Assembly: GCA_027596075.1 (NCBI GenBank) | Contig: JADGJC010000024.1 | Span: 14,892-78,891, forward strand | Reading direction: 5' to 3' | DNA length: 64,000 bases | Source: Rhizophlyctis rosea | Lineage: Eukaryota > Chytridiomycota > Chytridiomycetes > Rhizophlyctidales > Rhizophlyctidaceae | Shown: positions 11,608-22,406 of the stretch, in pieces | How positions within the stretch are numbered: the stretch's first letter is position 1 | Layout of the letters: each line of letters begins with the position of its first letter | Notes under the pieces: model-generated | Seen by the model: only the letters and a program-made list of their open reading frames with translations | What the model was told of the DNA's origin: nothing | Databases searched by the model: none | Translations under genes and position numbers: made by a program

Positions 11608-13876
11608 AAAAAAGGAGGGAATGGGTACTTAAGAGAGTATGGCCAACATTGGTCTTGATGCATCTGTTGTCGGATGGCAGACGCAACCGGGCTGGAATCC
11701 GTTTCATCAAGGATGGAACAGGACGGCTCCGCCAGCGTTTCGCGTACCAAAGCAGCGATGAAGCGGATGCCCTGGCATAAATAACATGTAGAAAGTGTAT
11801 AGTATAATTTAGGATAGTAGTGTACTGATATATCTATGTACAATACATACTAAACATAGTTTCCGTGTTCAGCACGCTTCCATGAGTTTATTCATATGCA
11901 TTCCTTTCTTTTTCCGACTATTGCGAGGAATTGGGTTAACAATTGATCAACTCGACTTCAAGAGAATAGAGTGAGTGAGAGAATGGTTCGACAACTATGA
12001 TTGCACAAGACGCAATCTTCGCTGGGACATCCAATCCGCGTTGACGACTTTGATGTTTCTGTCTGAATTGCTCACCGGTCACTTTTATTGCATTTGATAT
12101 CAATCGCCCACACCATATCTGCCATTTTGTTGCATCCTTTGAAAGCAAATAATAGCGTCCAGATGTGTACGTATGAGGTTATCGCAGACTTTTCATTAGA
12201 ACATTGCATTGAGAACTATTGGGCACACCATCCACTTCGTCATGACGATTTGACTCATTGTGTCCTGTTGTTGGATGCCATGCAGGCGGCTTGCATATGT
12301 GCAAAAAGAGAGAACTGGGGTTGGTTAGTGAAGAGAGGCTTCGACATGCATGCTGCCGGTAACATCTTCATTGAGGCAAATTCTTCTCCCAATGTGGTCT
12401 GAGACACATCTGGATTGTTCCATTCCTTGGGATGATGATCGTTTTCTCTCCAGTTTCCATGACCGGGCATCCAAGAAGCGGCTCCGATAAACGCTTTGGG
12501 GGGGGGGGGCTATCCTAGTGCAATAAATGTTATACAATATGACATTCGTCTCAATTAGATGGGACCGATGGATCGCGCACAGACACGCGGCCCTCCAACC
12601 GAAGCTGACATAAGCAACGCCACAATGTCACTGTGCCACCCCTAAAGATTTCCATCTCTGTTTGCGAAGTTGCTGATCTTCGAATTCGGTCTGATAGCAC
12701 ACCTGGCAGCTACCTTCAATCCACCTCCATGGAAATATGAAGTCCCCGGTTCAAATCCGAGTCAGACCACTGATGTCATGTCGTCATTTACCCAGCCTTT
12801 TTTTTGGCAAGTTTTGTTAAGGATGTCAAGGAACCCCAGCACCATGCCCACCAGGTGGGTAAACGTTACCAGCAACCACTTTTTAAAGATTCATAAAATG
12901 ATGTAAGAATACAGATAGTACAAAACATTCTGCTTATAATCAACTCTGCGCTCTTCCATATATTGCATTCACACAGGCGCAGTAGTGAATCGTCAAAAAT
13001 GTGCGGTACTCTGAAAGCTTGCCGTGTTTAGTGTGTTTCTAGGAAAAAGTGCGGGTGGCGCTATGCTCCTGTTTCTATAACCGGCGGTCAAACAATAGGC
13101 TACCAACAAAAACTGGCGAACGCTAAATCTGCATCGAAATGGGCACCATGACGGTCGTTTGCCAATGAGCTCCAAAATATAACAGCATGCGTCTGCTCAG
13201 GTTTGGGGAAGAGAGGGATCGCACGAGAAAAGCACCAGCGAGTGATAATCTTGAACACATGAAACCGTTCGACTCACAAAACTCTCACAACGTGCACCAG
13301 AAATGTAGTCAATCAACTCTCGCTTCGATCTGCAATGATCTTGAGCGCATCGACTCGTCAAAGCGGATATAAACGTAAAAGAAACGGAAAAGTAGCGGAA
13401 AAGTAGCGGCCGATGCTCCGCGGCGGCTGTTACGGGAAACTGAGGAATTTGGCTACCCAAACCCATTGCTGATGCTAATTATCCCAATCATCGCAGCTGT
13501 CAAAACCCATGAACAATTGCGCTCTTATGCCTCAGCACTTGGAGTTTGATGAGTAGGTATGGAGCGAACCACATGCGACTGCAAAGGAGTTCTGGAGTTC
13601 AAGGGCGCCATGTTTGGTGGCACAGTCAAGATGTGTTGGGTGGCTTTGTCAGCCACTTCGTGGGAAGGGCAAAGCAAGACGTTGTGGCCGCCGTTCAGCT
13701 CCCTTCTCTTCCTTCACTTCCTGCGTCGCTGCCACTGTTGTACCCGCCATCACCATCACTCCAGCGACCAGTTACATCCGCCATTCTTTCTCCCTTCCAC
13801 CTCGAAGATTCCTATCCCAACTTCCTCTCAAAGCATCCGCCATTTGCTCACGGCCCTCCCGAAGCCAACCCCCAAA
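11608..13876. other. Intergenic, holds one tRNA-like repeat
   Basis: About 2.3 kb without a supported protein gene. The only structure seen is the tRNA-like repeat at 12604-12805 and a run of ten G near 12500. The open frame upstream of the CFEM gene (from 13559) is in frame with it, but it lacks a signal peptide and is taken as 5' untranslated sequence. Confidence 0.5.
12604..12805 (+). repeat. tRNA-like dispersed repeat, copy 1
   Basis: The core 12688-12769 folds as a degenerate tRNA. A perfect 7-bp acceptor stem pairs GGTCTGA with TCAGACC. A 5-bp anticodon-type stem pairs CTTCA with TGAAG around a long loop, so an intron would be required. There is a TTCAAAT T-loop. An A-box-like TAGCACACCTGG lies at 12695-12706 and a perfect B box GGTTCAAATCC at 12748-12758. 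A run of eight T at 12798-12805 could end Pol III transcription. The D arm pairs poorly and the T stem has one mismatch, so this is more likely a tRNA-derived element or pseudogene than a working tRNA. Similarity to copy 2 (21470-21667) begins about 85 nt upstream of the core. Confidence 0.6.
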
Positions 13877-14194
13877 ATGCAGATAAAGACCCTCCTCCTC
13901 CTTCTCACCGCCCTCACCACAACTCTTCTCCCACTAACAACCGCACAAAGCTTTGCACCCTGCGCACAACCCTGCATCTCCAACGCCGACACCGGTGGCT
14001 GCGACCCAACAGACAACAGATGCATATGTAGCAACACGTCAATTCTCTACGATATTATCGCCTGTATCAACGGAAGTTGCCCCCCGGAGTCGGAGGATGC
14101 TTCCATCAGTCGAGCAGCGGTGTTTTATGTCTGTGGGGCGTTTGGTGTCACTCCGACGCAGGTGTTGCCTGTCCCGACAGATAGTTTTGAATGA
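13877..14194 (+). CDS. Small secreted CFEM-domain protein
   Basis: 105 residues from ATG 13877. Residues 1-24 form a clear signal peptide: basic MQIK, then a Leu/Thr-rich core, then a TTAQS cleavage region. The rest is a CFEM domain with all eight cysteines in order: CAQPC, then one C after GG, then CIC in the context DNRCIC, then AC, SC and VC. Spacings are about 3, 8, 6, 1, 11, 4 and 17, and the conserved Asp lies before the CxC. CFEM domains are fungal, extracellular and disulphide-bonded; some bind haem or act at the cell surface. There is no hydrophobic C-terminal GPI signal, so this copy looks freely secreted. The longer frame from 13559 was rejected because it would bury the signal peptide. 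Confidence 0.85.
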   Translation: MQIKTLLLLLTALTTTLLPLTTAQSFAPCAQPCISNADTGGCDPTDNRCICSNTSILYDIIACINGSCPPESEDASISRAAVFYVCGAFGVTPTQVLPVPTDSFE

Positions 14195-14787
14195 GGACGA
14201 CGTTTCCACGCCAGTTACCTCAAACCTTGGGGTGGGAAGTTTCTTCTGTGAGCTTTAATCGGTATCATTATACTGTACACAATTACCCTTAATTCATGTA
14301 TATGTCCACCGGTCTTCTTTCGTATTGGTTGGCGGAGGGTTCGTAGCAGATAGAGTTGGGAGGGTGGCCACTTCCCATTTGTGAAAGGCAGGCCAATGGG
14401 TCAAAACCAAGTATCCTGCCGAGACAAAAGTGATCTGACAATATGCAATACACTGCCAAGGGACAAGTACCGAACCTGCCGCCATGTGATTTGTCAGTTC
14501 AATGGTCCTAAAGATATTCAATACATCACAATCAAAGTGTCATGGTGATCCTTAAATCAAGGGATAGTAAAACTGATGAATCATTCAGATACGAGTCCCA
14601 CTTATCTACGTACATCCGACGGGTATACCACTAAGGTCATTGGCCGAAATCCTAGAATTTGCACAATCGAGTCTGCTCAGACAGCACACCGTGCGGAATC
14701 CACCTCAGAACAGAACTCAGCATTGCAAGCTGAATGAAAGGCATTATAAAGAAGTACAAGAGTTCAGGAGCAACATAGTATCACAAT

Positions 14788-15225
14788 TCACCAAGCAAAC
14801 ATAAACATCACCATCCGGGAACCTTCATGGATTCGTCCCACGACTATAGTAAGTGAATGCAGTCCCATTATCCGCCAATCATCGGCCGTCAACTCCCGAG
14901 CAGTATCAATCAATCCCAAAAGTCCTAATATAGCCGCAGAGATTCCCACAATCCGTCCCGTATTGTGATGATATGTTTTCTTCATTACTCTTTCGGGGCT
15001 CATGAGCAATCGCGGAGGTCCATTGTTTTTGGGAAGTGTTGGATCGCGCTTGGTACGTTCAACCCAGAGTGACCGCCCAAGTCCGCCATATTGGTCCCCA
15101 CAATTCTCATACTTGCCCTTCGCGCAAACTTTTCCCCTTCCAAGATCTTCTCCCAAAGGGAAAAACCAAGTGATACCGTCCCGGATGATCGTATCCGTGC
15201 TGCCGTGCGTGTCGACTGCAACGCG
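14788..15225 (-). CDS. Weak open frame, hypothetical protein or gene remnant
   Basis: An open frame of about 145 codons with no ATG near its 5' end. The segment ITWFFPLGEDLGRGKVCAKG and a later hydrophobic part GRIVGISAAILGLLGLIDTA look protein-like. A possible splice acceptor (TTGCAG) lies close to the 5' end, so this could be a last exon, but no convincing upstream exon was found. No family is recognised. It could equally be a chance frame or a decayed gene. Confidence 0.25.
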   Translation of the reverse strand, partial: RVAVDTHGSTDTIIRDGITWFFPLGEDLGRGKVCAKGKYENCGDQYGGLGRSLWVERTKRDPTLPKNNGPPRLLMSPERVMKKTYHHNTGRIVGISAAILGLLGLIDTARELTADDWRIMGLHSLTIVVGRIHEGSRMVMFMFAW

Positions 15226-15592
15226 TTATGTGCCGTTGTGAAGGAAATACTGGAAGCCTTTCAGCTGCTGCATCTCCTTTGGCGCTGAAGATATTAGTGT
15301 TGGACCTTGAGGATGACACAGATGATCAATTCTGTGAGATGGGTACCGGTTCACATCTAAAGAGCTGGATCTTGCATGCAGTGAAAGGGAAAGCTGTCAA
15401 TGGGCGAAACCGGCAAATCCAGTCAGTGGTGCGCTTGGAAAGAAACAACATGATTACGATCTGCATCTCAGCTGAGTCATCAATGGGGCTCCTGGCAGCT
15501 TGCTGTCGCTGAATGTGGACGAAAAGGCACCGTATACTGGTGGCCACACTCTTCTACTGCATTTGGCTAAATTTCCCAAAAATGGTATTGTC

Positions 15593-15644
15593 GGCATCCG
15601 GCATCAGCAAAAAGCAGCTCGTTGAGCTGCTGGATGCCGATGCC
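15593..15644. repeat. Nested inverted repeat (hairpin-forming)
   Basis: The outer arms are GGCATC-C-GGCATC (15593-15605) and GATGCC-GATGCC (15633-15644). They enclose an inner perfect 7-bp hairpin GCAGCTC-GTT-GAGCTGC (15614-15630). More short inverted repeats follow downstream to about 15715 (GCCG-CT-CGGC; GGCAA...TTGCC). The island is GC-rich within a more AT-rich stretch. Function unknown. Confidence 0.6.
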
Positions 15645-16806
15645 AGGTGCCGGACGTGGCGCGGCTGGCCAATCAGAATGCCGCTCGGCAACCTGCAACA
15701 GCAACTTGCCGGACAGGTTTGAGGAGCCCCATTGCACATTGAGCGAAGTGTCTGATTTTTAGCATGTTTCAAGCATCTTACATTCCTTCCGAATCGGAAG
15801 ATCACTCATCTTCGAAACCTCCTGAAAATTGCGCCGTTTTCTCTTAAGCACAATGTCCTTCACCTCTTCACATTACCAACACCAGCCACATGCAATCCAG
15901 ACTAACACACTCGACGAATCATGCAGAAATTCGGGGAAGTTTGTGTTGGGTTGCAATGGACCCTCGCGTCCGTTTGTGTTACGACCCGCCACAGGCAAGG
16001 CAGGTGAAGGAGCACACCAGGTGGAGCTGCCGCAAGCAGCGTGCGCTTTTTCTGCAAATTCACCTCCATCAGACTCCACTTGAAAGGGTGGGTCACTTCA
16101 AGGCGCACAGAGTTGCGCTGGGCAGCAACAGACTTGACGTACCCGGGCCTACTTCCCAACCAGAGACAGAAGAATGACTTCCGAAGTTTTTGCGAAAGGG
16201 GTATTCCGCAACATATTCTACAGGGTTTCTGTGCAAGTTGACACTGTCACTCGGGCGGTACTCGAGAACGAGGTATGACGTTACACACTTCACAGTTCCG
16301 CCATAATATACACCTCGCACCACCTCACCCGACCAATAGTTTTGGACCAGAATCACAGTTGACACACCATACCATAACGATGTGCGGGCCCGCCTTATTA
16401 TCACATATAAAGATGCGCAGGGCAGAATCTGGTCCTTGGGCTCCAACCCAAGAGAGTTGCAACGAATCAACATCAAGAAAGTGACGTTTCTCTTGTCCTT
16501 ACGAGATCCGGGTACGGGCGCTTGCACTTCATCAGGCAGACAGGCATACTGGCGATGGTCAATTTGCTTACGTGTGATAAACAGATGACATCAATAACGT
16601 GACTCAAAATAGACCACTGAAATGTATGAAATTGCGTTCCCACAACGCTGGGGCTCTGTTATTTACCAAAGCCAACAGATAATTTTGAACGACTACCTCA
16701 GTGGCAGTGCACAGCTAAACAGCAAAGTCATAAAATCTTCCTTAGGTAGGTGCACAAATGATTAGCCATTCGGATGACCGAATGAAACCTCAACTAACCT
16801 CAACAG

Positions 16807-19800
16807 AACTTCCGCGGTTATCGGGTGAATGCGAATAAGGCAGATGTTCACATCCTGAAAAGTGGCATTGAATTAGCTGCGAAGGATTCGAAAATGCATG
16901 TCTTCTTAGATGAAGTAAGTGCTTTGTAATTCGCACCTACAGTGCAACAGCCTGATACTTCTGTAGATGTGTCTGGTTGCGGGTCAGCCATGAATTGAAG
17001 GCTTTGTCCAAGGGTTGATGAATTCCTATGTAATCGTTCCTCTCTGCTCCAACGGCGCATTGAAAAAGATGGAACTGGCTCATGAGCAGGAGGACAATAT
17101 GCTCCTTGAGGTACGGAGATTGTGGCACGGTATTGATGCCTCTGCCTCCTGTCTGTAATCGATTGGTGGCTAACTTGCTGTTTCCATTAGTGGAGCTTGC
17201 ACTGGAAATGTACAATCGCGGCAAAGAGAATGGACACCCCGGCATACGGATCTATCCATCATCCTCCAAGAAGCCAATGCAAGCTTCTTTCCGAACTTTA
17301 ACCGATTCCCACACCGATCGCCTCGACATCCCTCTAGTCTCAAGAAGTATACCGTTCACGATATCGTAAAGGGCATCTTTGATTTCCAGGGATGCTCCAC
17401 AACGATTGCCAATATAACAGAGTAAGTCACTGGTGGTGCCAGTATCACAGTCATAAGCAACAACTAATAGCCCCAAAAGCACAATACCGAACATCTTACA
17501 ATGTGTACGCATCCCATACGAACCATTGTCGCGGGCAGAGATTACGAAGCTGTCCCAGTAGCTGAAACCGGTGGATACGGATGGCGACCGTAATCGCATC
17601 AACCAAGAGCATGTTGATGGCACTCGTCTTTGGCTGCTGAATCGAGTATGGACGTGGGTCGATTCCGCTCAAGACTCGGTCTTGTGGCTGCAAGGTGTTG
17701 CTGGAATCGGCAAAAGCGTGATGTCGGCATTTGTGGCGCGGCATTTAGAGGCGAGGGCGCTGCTGGGAGCATCGTTCTTCTGCAAGCACAATGACCAAAA
17801 CCGAAATCAGGCGGGAGTCGTGGTCAATTCGATTGCGTTCGCGCTTGGTTGTTCTCATCCCGCCATTGGGAGACTTTTGTTGAAGATAATGGAGGAGCGG
17901 CCGGACATTCCCGATGGAAACGTGGAAAGAAGATTCACAAAGTTGCTGCGAGAACCGCTTGAGCAATTACGAGGGATCATCGATAAATTTGTCCTTGTTT
18001 TTGAGGCTTTGGATGGTAAGCACACATTTTTGACAAGGGGCATCAATCTTTGGTCTGACATCATCATAGAGTGTTCGGGCCCCGACCGAGCGGAAATCCT
18101 TTATATCGTTAGTGATGTCTTCCATCAACTGCCCGAATGTGCAAAGCTCTTCGTAACCAGTCGCCCGGACCCGGACATTGTAGCAGCATTTCAAAATATT
18201 AAGTGCGAAACAATCCTACCCACGAGTGAGGAAAACCTGGCTGACATCAACGAGTACGCCCGTTTGCGCCTGAAACGTACCAACTCCTCGGTTGCCCAAC
18301 TCGACAATATGCTGCTCACATTTGGAAACAAACTGACAAATGCGTCGGGGGGACTGTTTGTCTGGGCGAAACTTGCTCTGGATATGGTAGGAAGGCATGC
18401 AGTGTGTGGATAAGAGATTCAACATTGAACTAATACTTTGCAGGTGGATAAAGCAAACACTATCGAAGAGGCGCTGACCACTTTGGAGAAAGTTCCAGTG
18501 AATTCAGGAGACTTATACAAGCGAGTCTTTGATGCCGCATTGAAGCATCATAAGGGGGTTTCGCTGCCATTGGTTATGAGGACGATAGTAACGCTGCTAG
18601 AACCCTTATCACCGGAGGGGCTTGCAGAGCTTATGGGTGTGGGCCTTCAGGACATTCAAAACGCACTGTCAACGCTTGGTGCCGTCCTCGTGATTGATAT
18701 GGCGAAAGTCCGACTCCTCCATAAGTCTGTTGCGGATTATGTCCTCAATTCCCCAAACTCCGAATTTTACGTCCACCGTCCAATTTCGGATCGTCAGCTC
18801 GCTGTTTGGTGTCTAGAACGGTTGCTTTCGAGTCCGGCTCTACGTCCCAATGTATGCCAGCTGGATCCGCAACTCCCGAATGCCGAACAGGATCTGGACC
18901 GGCGCATCCAGGAAAATGTACCGGAAAGCATTCAATATGCTTGTCGGTATTGGATGGTACATCTGCTGACCGATCAAAGCATCGATAGCGGTGCCTCGGA
19001 AAAGCAGAGTCCAGACTACACGCTTTCCAGTCTGGTGACTGAACTGTACAGTCACATGCTGTTCTACTGGCTCGAGATCGTTGCGTTGCTTGACTCGCTG
19101 AACACGGTGGTGCGTCAATCGTTCAACTTGCGTAAATGGTGGAAGTTGCAACATCCCAAAAGCTTGTTCAAAAAGATACTCGTGAAACTCCCTGCGAGGG
19201 TGGTGGACAGTTGGGATCCCAAGCTGTTGCAGGTATGTTCCAAAGCCATATTTCAAAGGAAGATATTGCAATAATCATAACGCAACTGTTTAGCATGAAA
19301 CAATAGCAACCTTGATCTCCGATACAGCCCGCTTTGTGTATGAATTTCGCATCCCGCATTTCTGTTCGGACGCCTCATCTCTGGCTGTCGGCATTCCCCT
19401 TGATACCACATGATACGGCACTGAATCGGATCTACCAACCCCAAATCACTAATATCAGAGCAGACACCCCATCGTTGGCGCTTCGCGGACGGAGCTTAAC
19501 AGTACCCATTGCATCTGGAACACTCGGGAAATGGTCGAGGGTTATAATTTCACTGGAGGAGGTAGATTATGAAGCCACGGCTCATCCGATTACAGTAGGA
19601 ATAAGCCAAGACGAGAAGATCATAGCGGTTGGGTGGTCAAATGGGAAAGCATCGGTGTGGGACGCCGTGGCGGGTTCTTTCATCCGACAATTCAAAGTGC
19701 ATCACACAGAAGTAGATGTCGCTCTCAATTTCAACGGTAGCCTCATGGCGACAGGCTCGCTGGACGGAAGCGCAAAGCTCGTGAATGTCATGACCGGGGC

Positions 19801-21035
19801 GGTGACCAGAGTCCTTGACCACGGCGGACCCATTTCGCATGTTACCTTATCGGCCAATGCAGAAATCATGGCCACGATATCACGCGCAGGATCAGTAGTC
19901 CTGTGGGACAAAGAATTGCTGATCAAACGGATAGATATGACCCGCCTTATAATAACACCAGCAGAAGGGCTCCCTTCAGCTGATCAACAATTGGTAATCT
20001 TGGACGGACAAGGATCACTCGCGATCAATTACGGCGACCAGGACGCAGCCTGGGTCATCATATTTGGGGACCCGCTCGTAGAAGTGGAAAGAGAATCGGG
20101 CGGAAAGTTAACAATCGCTGTTGGAGGGACTGAACAATATGAATTACAGGCAGCAGATGGGCCTGACGGACGAAACAGTGTATTGCACTTGAATGATGAC
20201 CAAGTTGTTAGGAGGGGCGATTTAGGGAGTCTTTATATCCTCTGATAAGTCTGGGTCAGAGTGGATGAAGTATCAGATGTGGCTTACACACGACTTGGAG
20301 GATCGGCATTGCAGGTTGGAAAATCATCGGAAAAGGCGGGTGAACATTGAAGATGGGATTGTCCAAATGCAAGATCTCGGATTGTCGCGTGACCCCGTTA
20401 GGACGCAGTGCACATTATTCGGTGTTAGCGATGACGGCGGCGTACTTGTAGTGAAAGGCGGTGAAGGCAAATCGCATCGCCTCGAAATATGGGACGTTAA
20501 GACAGGTGTCCCGCAGCGGCTTGCAACCACTCCCAGCTTTCTTTGGACCCTTCCGTCCGTTACATCCATCCTACCAACAAATCGAGGCCGCCATCTCCTT
20601 GTAGCGCTCGGAAACGGTGACGTGGAATGCTTCAACACTTTTGGCCCTCCGATACAACTCATGGCTGCACTGAAAGGGAATGGGGAGCGAGTGCAGGCCA
20701 TGGCTCTCAGCCAAGATCAAAAGCGGGTGGTGATTTTATACGAGACAAGGGCTACAGTATGGGATTTTCAGCTGTGGAAACGGACTCCTCATGTATGGCG
20801 GCCGATGGAGGATTACGACGACATGGTGAGGGAGGAAGGCGGAAGGGTTGCAGAGTTGGCTTTCTTGAAGGAAACAAATGGATGGATCGAACGGCCTGAG
20901 GCGACCGGAAATAGAGTCATCGGATGGATTCCTCCCAGATATCGCGGAAAGAACGCGAACGTCTTCGAAATCAGGGGAAGAATAGCTATTTGCCATAGTG
21001 TCGAGCGGGTAGTGTTCGTGAACGGGTGGATATGA
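16807..21035 (+). pseudogene. Decayed TIR-NACHT-WD40 (NLR-like, STAND) gene
   Basis: TIR-like exons at 16807-16914, 16967-17110 and 17191-17421 (ending at a GTAAGT donor) precede a NACHT exon starting at 17562. The TIR part reads GYRVNANKAD, MHVFLDE, then CLVAGQP, then a TGA at 16991-16993 where family members carry Trp, then GFVQGLMNSYVIVPLCSN. Frame is lost again at the 17110/17191 junction (one base short before ELALEMY) and near 17341 (one base short before KKYTVHDIVKGIFDFQG). The NACHT-WD40 core (17562-20245) stays open. A further one-base shift near 20237 separates it from the last part of the propeller region (about 20240-21035). An ancestral receptor with TIR effector, NACHT switch and WD40 sensor is the simplest reading. 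A split or mis-assembled gene is possible. Confidence 0.7.
17562..20245 (+). CDS. NACHT-WD40 core of the NLR-like locus (still open)
   Basis: Exons 17562-18015, 18070-18386, 18444-19232 and 19328-20245 join to an uninterrupted frame of about 825 codons. In order: a linker LKPVDTDGDRNR; Walker A GVAGIGKS; Walker B LVFEALDEC, completed only after the 54-nt intron at 18016-18069 is removed; the sensor-type FVTSRPDPDI; a winged-helix-like part (LLEPLSPEGLAELMG, RLLHKSVADYVL); then WD40-type repeats (WSNGKASVWD, SLDGSAKLVN, SRAGSVVLWD). NACHT ATPases of this kind act as ligand-triggered switches in fungal allorecognition and defence. With the alternative acceptor at 19294 the frame would carry extra family-like sequence but break near 19362. 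No start ATG lies at the 5' end, which fits the exon belonging to the longer TIR-bearing gene. Confidence 0.75.
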
Positions 21036-22406
21036 CTCCTGCCGAAGGGAGTAGGAGCCCTTGTATCTGCGATGGACCATCCATCTTGCACGTATGCCTG
21101 TATAGTCTTCAAACTTTGTATGTAAAGACCGTGGGCTAGTACTCTCGTCCTGTCTTGTATGGTTATCAATGTAAAGTACTATCTCTACGTGGGTGCTCTT
21201 GGCTAATCATACTCCTGCTCGGTCCGCATCATGACCAAACGTCTATTGAAAATCACAGCCTGTTTGCATGTCTTTGTGTGGATGTTGGTTTATTGACCAT
21301 TCAAAGCAGATTCGTTAACACCTCCCTCACATGATGCAAATGAACTGATATTTAACACAATTCTTAAAATACCACATGCCACGCACCTTCCCAAAATACG
21401 TCCCCCCTCCCATGTCCATTCCAAAAAGCGGGCATCGACATCAATGAGGTTTCGCATCGTTGGTGGCAGACTGACGTAAGCACCTTACGCTGGACTGTGC
21501 CACCAAAGCACGACCCACTTCAATCGCGCAGTTGCTCATCCCTCCAACCCGGTCGGATAGCACGATTGGCAGCTACCTTCAATCTCAGAATTCTGACATT
21601 CACAGAAGTCCTCGGTTCAAATCCGAGTCAGACCACTGCGCATGTCGTATGGAGAATCATCATTTTTGCTGCACTTTGACTGTGCGCCAAGGTGCAAAGC
21701 GCGGTGAGAGCAGTCCAAACCACTGCCCATTCGACCAATTCGAGGCATTTTGGTTTTCAATGTTTTGTGGTCCAAGATGTCATTCTGTGGCTTGCTGCCA
21801 CCGGTAATTATAAGGATCAACTCAGCTCTGCGATACGTATTGCCTTGTTGACATGCGAATAAGAGCCCGGTTGGGCCCGGTATTTCCAAGGAACGTAAGG
21901 CCATCTCGCTGGAGTTCAAGCACATCAGTGCAGAATCTGTATATGAATCCCAATTTCTGTTACCATCATTCACCGATCAGGTGGATCCCTTTTTCCATAA
22001 CGGCCACAAGCCAAGCCTTCACAGTATTTCAAACCTAAGCAAAAACGTCTCCCCAGAACAGAACAGATCCAAAAAGAAAACAAGTAAACAATACCATGCC
22101 AGATCATCAATAACAATGCGATGCGAGTCGAGACATCGCAATCCATTGCAACCAATTTTTCGCATCTTGTGAATCTAGAATGAAGTGCGAGAGGATGCAG
22201 TGACAATGTCCAAACAGACTTGCAGTTTTCCTGGCAACGACGGATTCGTTCCCTCCCTACGATATAACCAAACCCTCATTTCCATTCCGACCTCATGGAA
22301 AAAATGATGAGGCCAGCGTAAGAGACACTGAAGCATCACACCATTTGAAGCAAAACAAACAGTAATATTGACAATTCCTATACAACATACACTTCCTCTC
22401 TACACC
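21036..22406. other. Intergenic, holds tRNA-like repeat copy 2
   Basis: About 1.4 kb between the NLR-like locus and the 3' end of the chromatin gene on the other strand. Apart from the repeat at 21470-21667 nothing was recognised. Confidence 0.55.
21470..21667 (+). repeat. tRNA-like dispersed repeat, copy 2
   Basis: The core 21551-21635 has an acceptor pair GGTCGGA/TCAGACC (one mismatch), A-box-like TAGCACGATTGG at 21558-21569, perfect T arm CTCGG-TTCAAAT-CCGAG, and B box GGTTCAAATCC at 21614-21624. A five-T run ends at 21667. The anticodon region contains an internal palindrome TCAGAATTCTGA. It matches copy 1 over the core and over upstream motifs (CTGACRTAAGCA, CTGTGCCACC, GTTGCT), so both copies belong to one family. 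Same orientation as copy 1. Confidence 0.6.

Larger units (their letters stand above)
14195..16806. other. Gene-poor stretch with one weak ORF and a GC-rich inverted-repeat island
   Basis: About 2.6 kb. It holds a weak minus-strand open frame (14788-15225) and the inverted-repeat island near 15593-15720, both listed separately. A possible first exon of the NLR-like locus begins at ATG 16622, but its reading phase does not fit the next exon. Nothing else was recognised. Confidence 0.45.

Noticed and set aside
12688..12769. Genuine tRNA gene with a CCA-type anticodon
   Set aside because: The D arm pairs only two bases, position 37 and the variable loop are abnormal, and a diverged second copy exists; a tRNA-like repeat fits better.
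13559..13876. 106-codon extension at the front of the CFEM gene
   Set aside because: It is in frame but would place the signal peptide inside the protein; ATG 13877 gives a clean leader.
16622..16745. Candidate first exon (ATG, helical-looking 41 codons) of the NLR-like locus
   Set aside because: The GTAGGT donor at 16746 and the CTAAC..CAG acceptor look good, but the phase does not match the next TIR exon, so the exon was not included.
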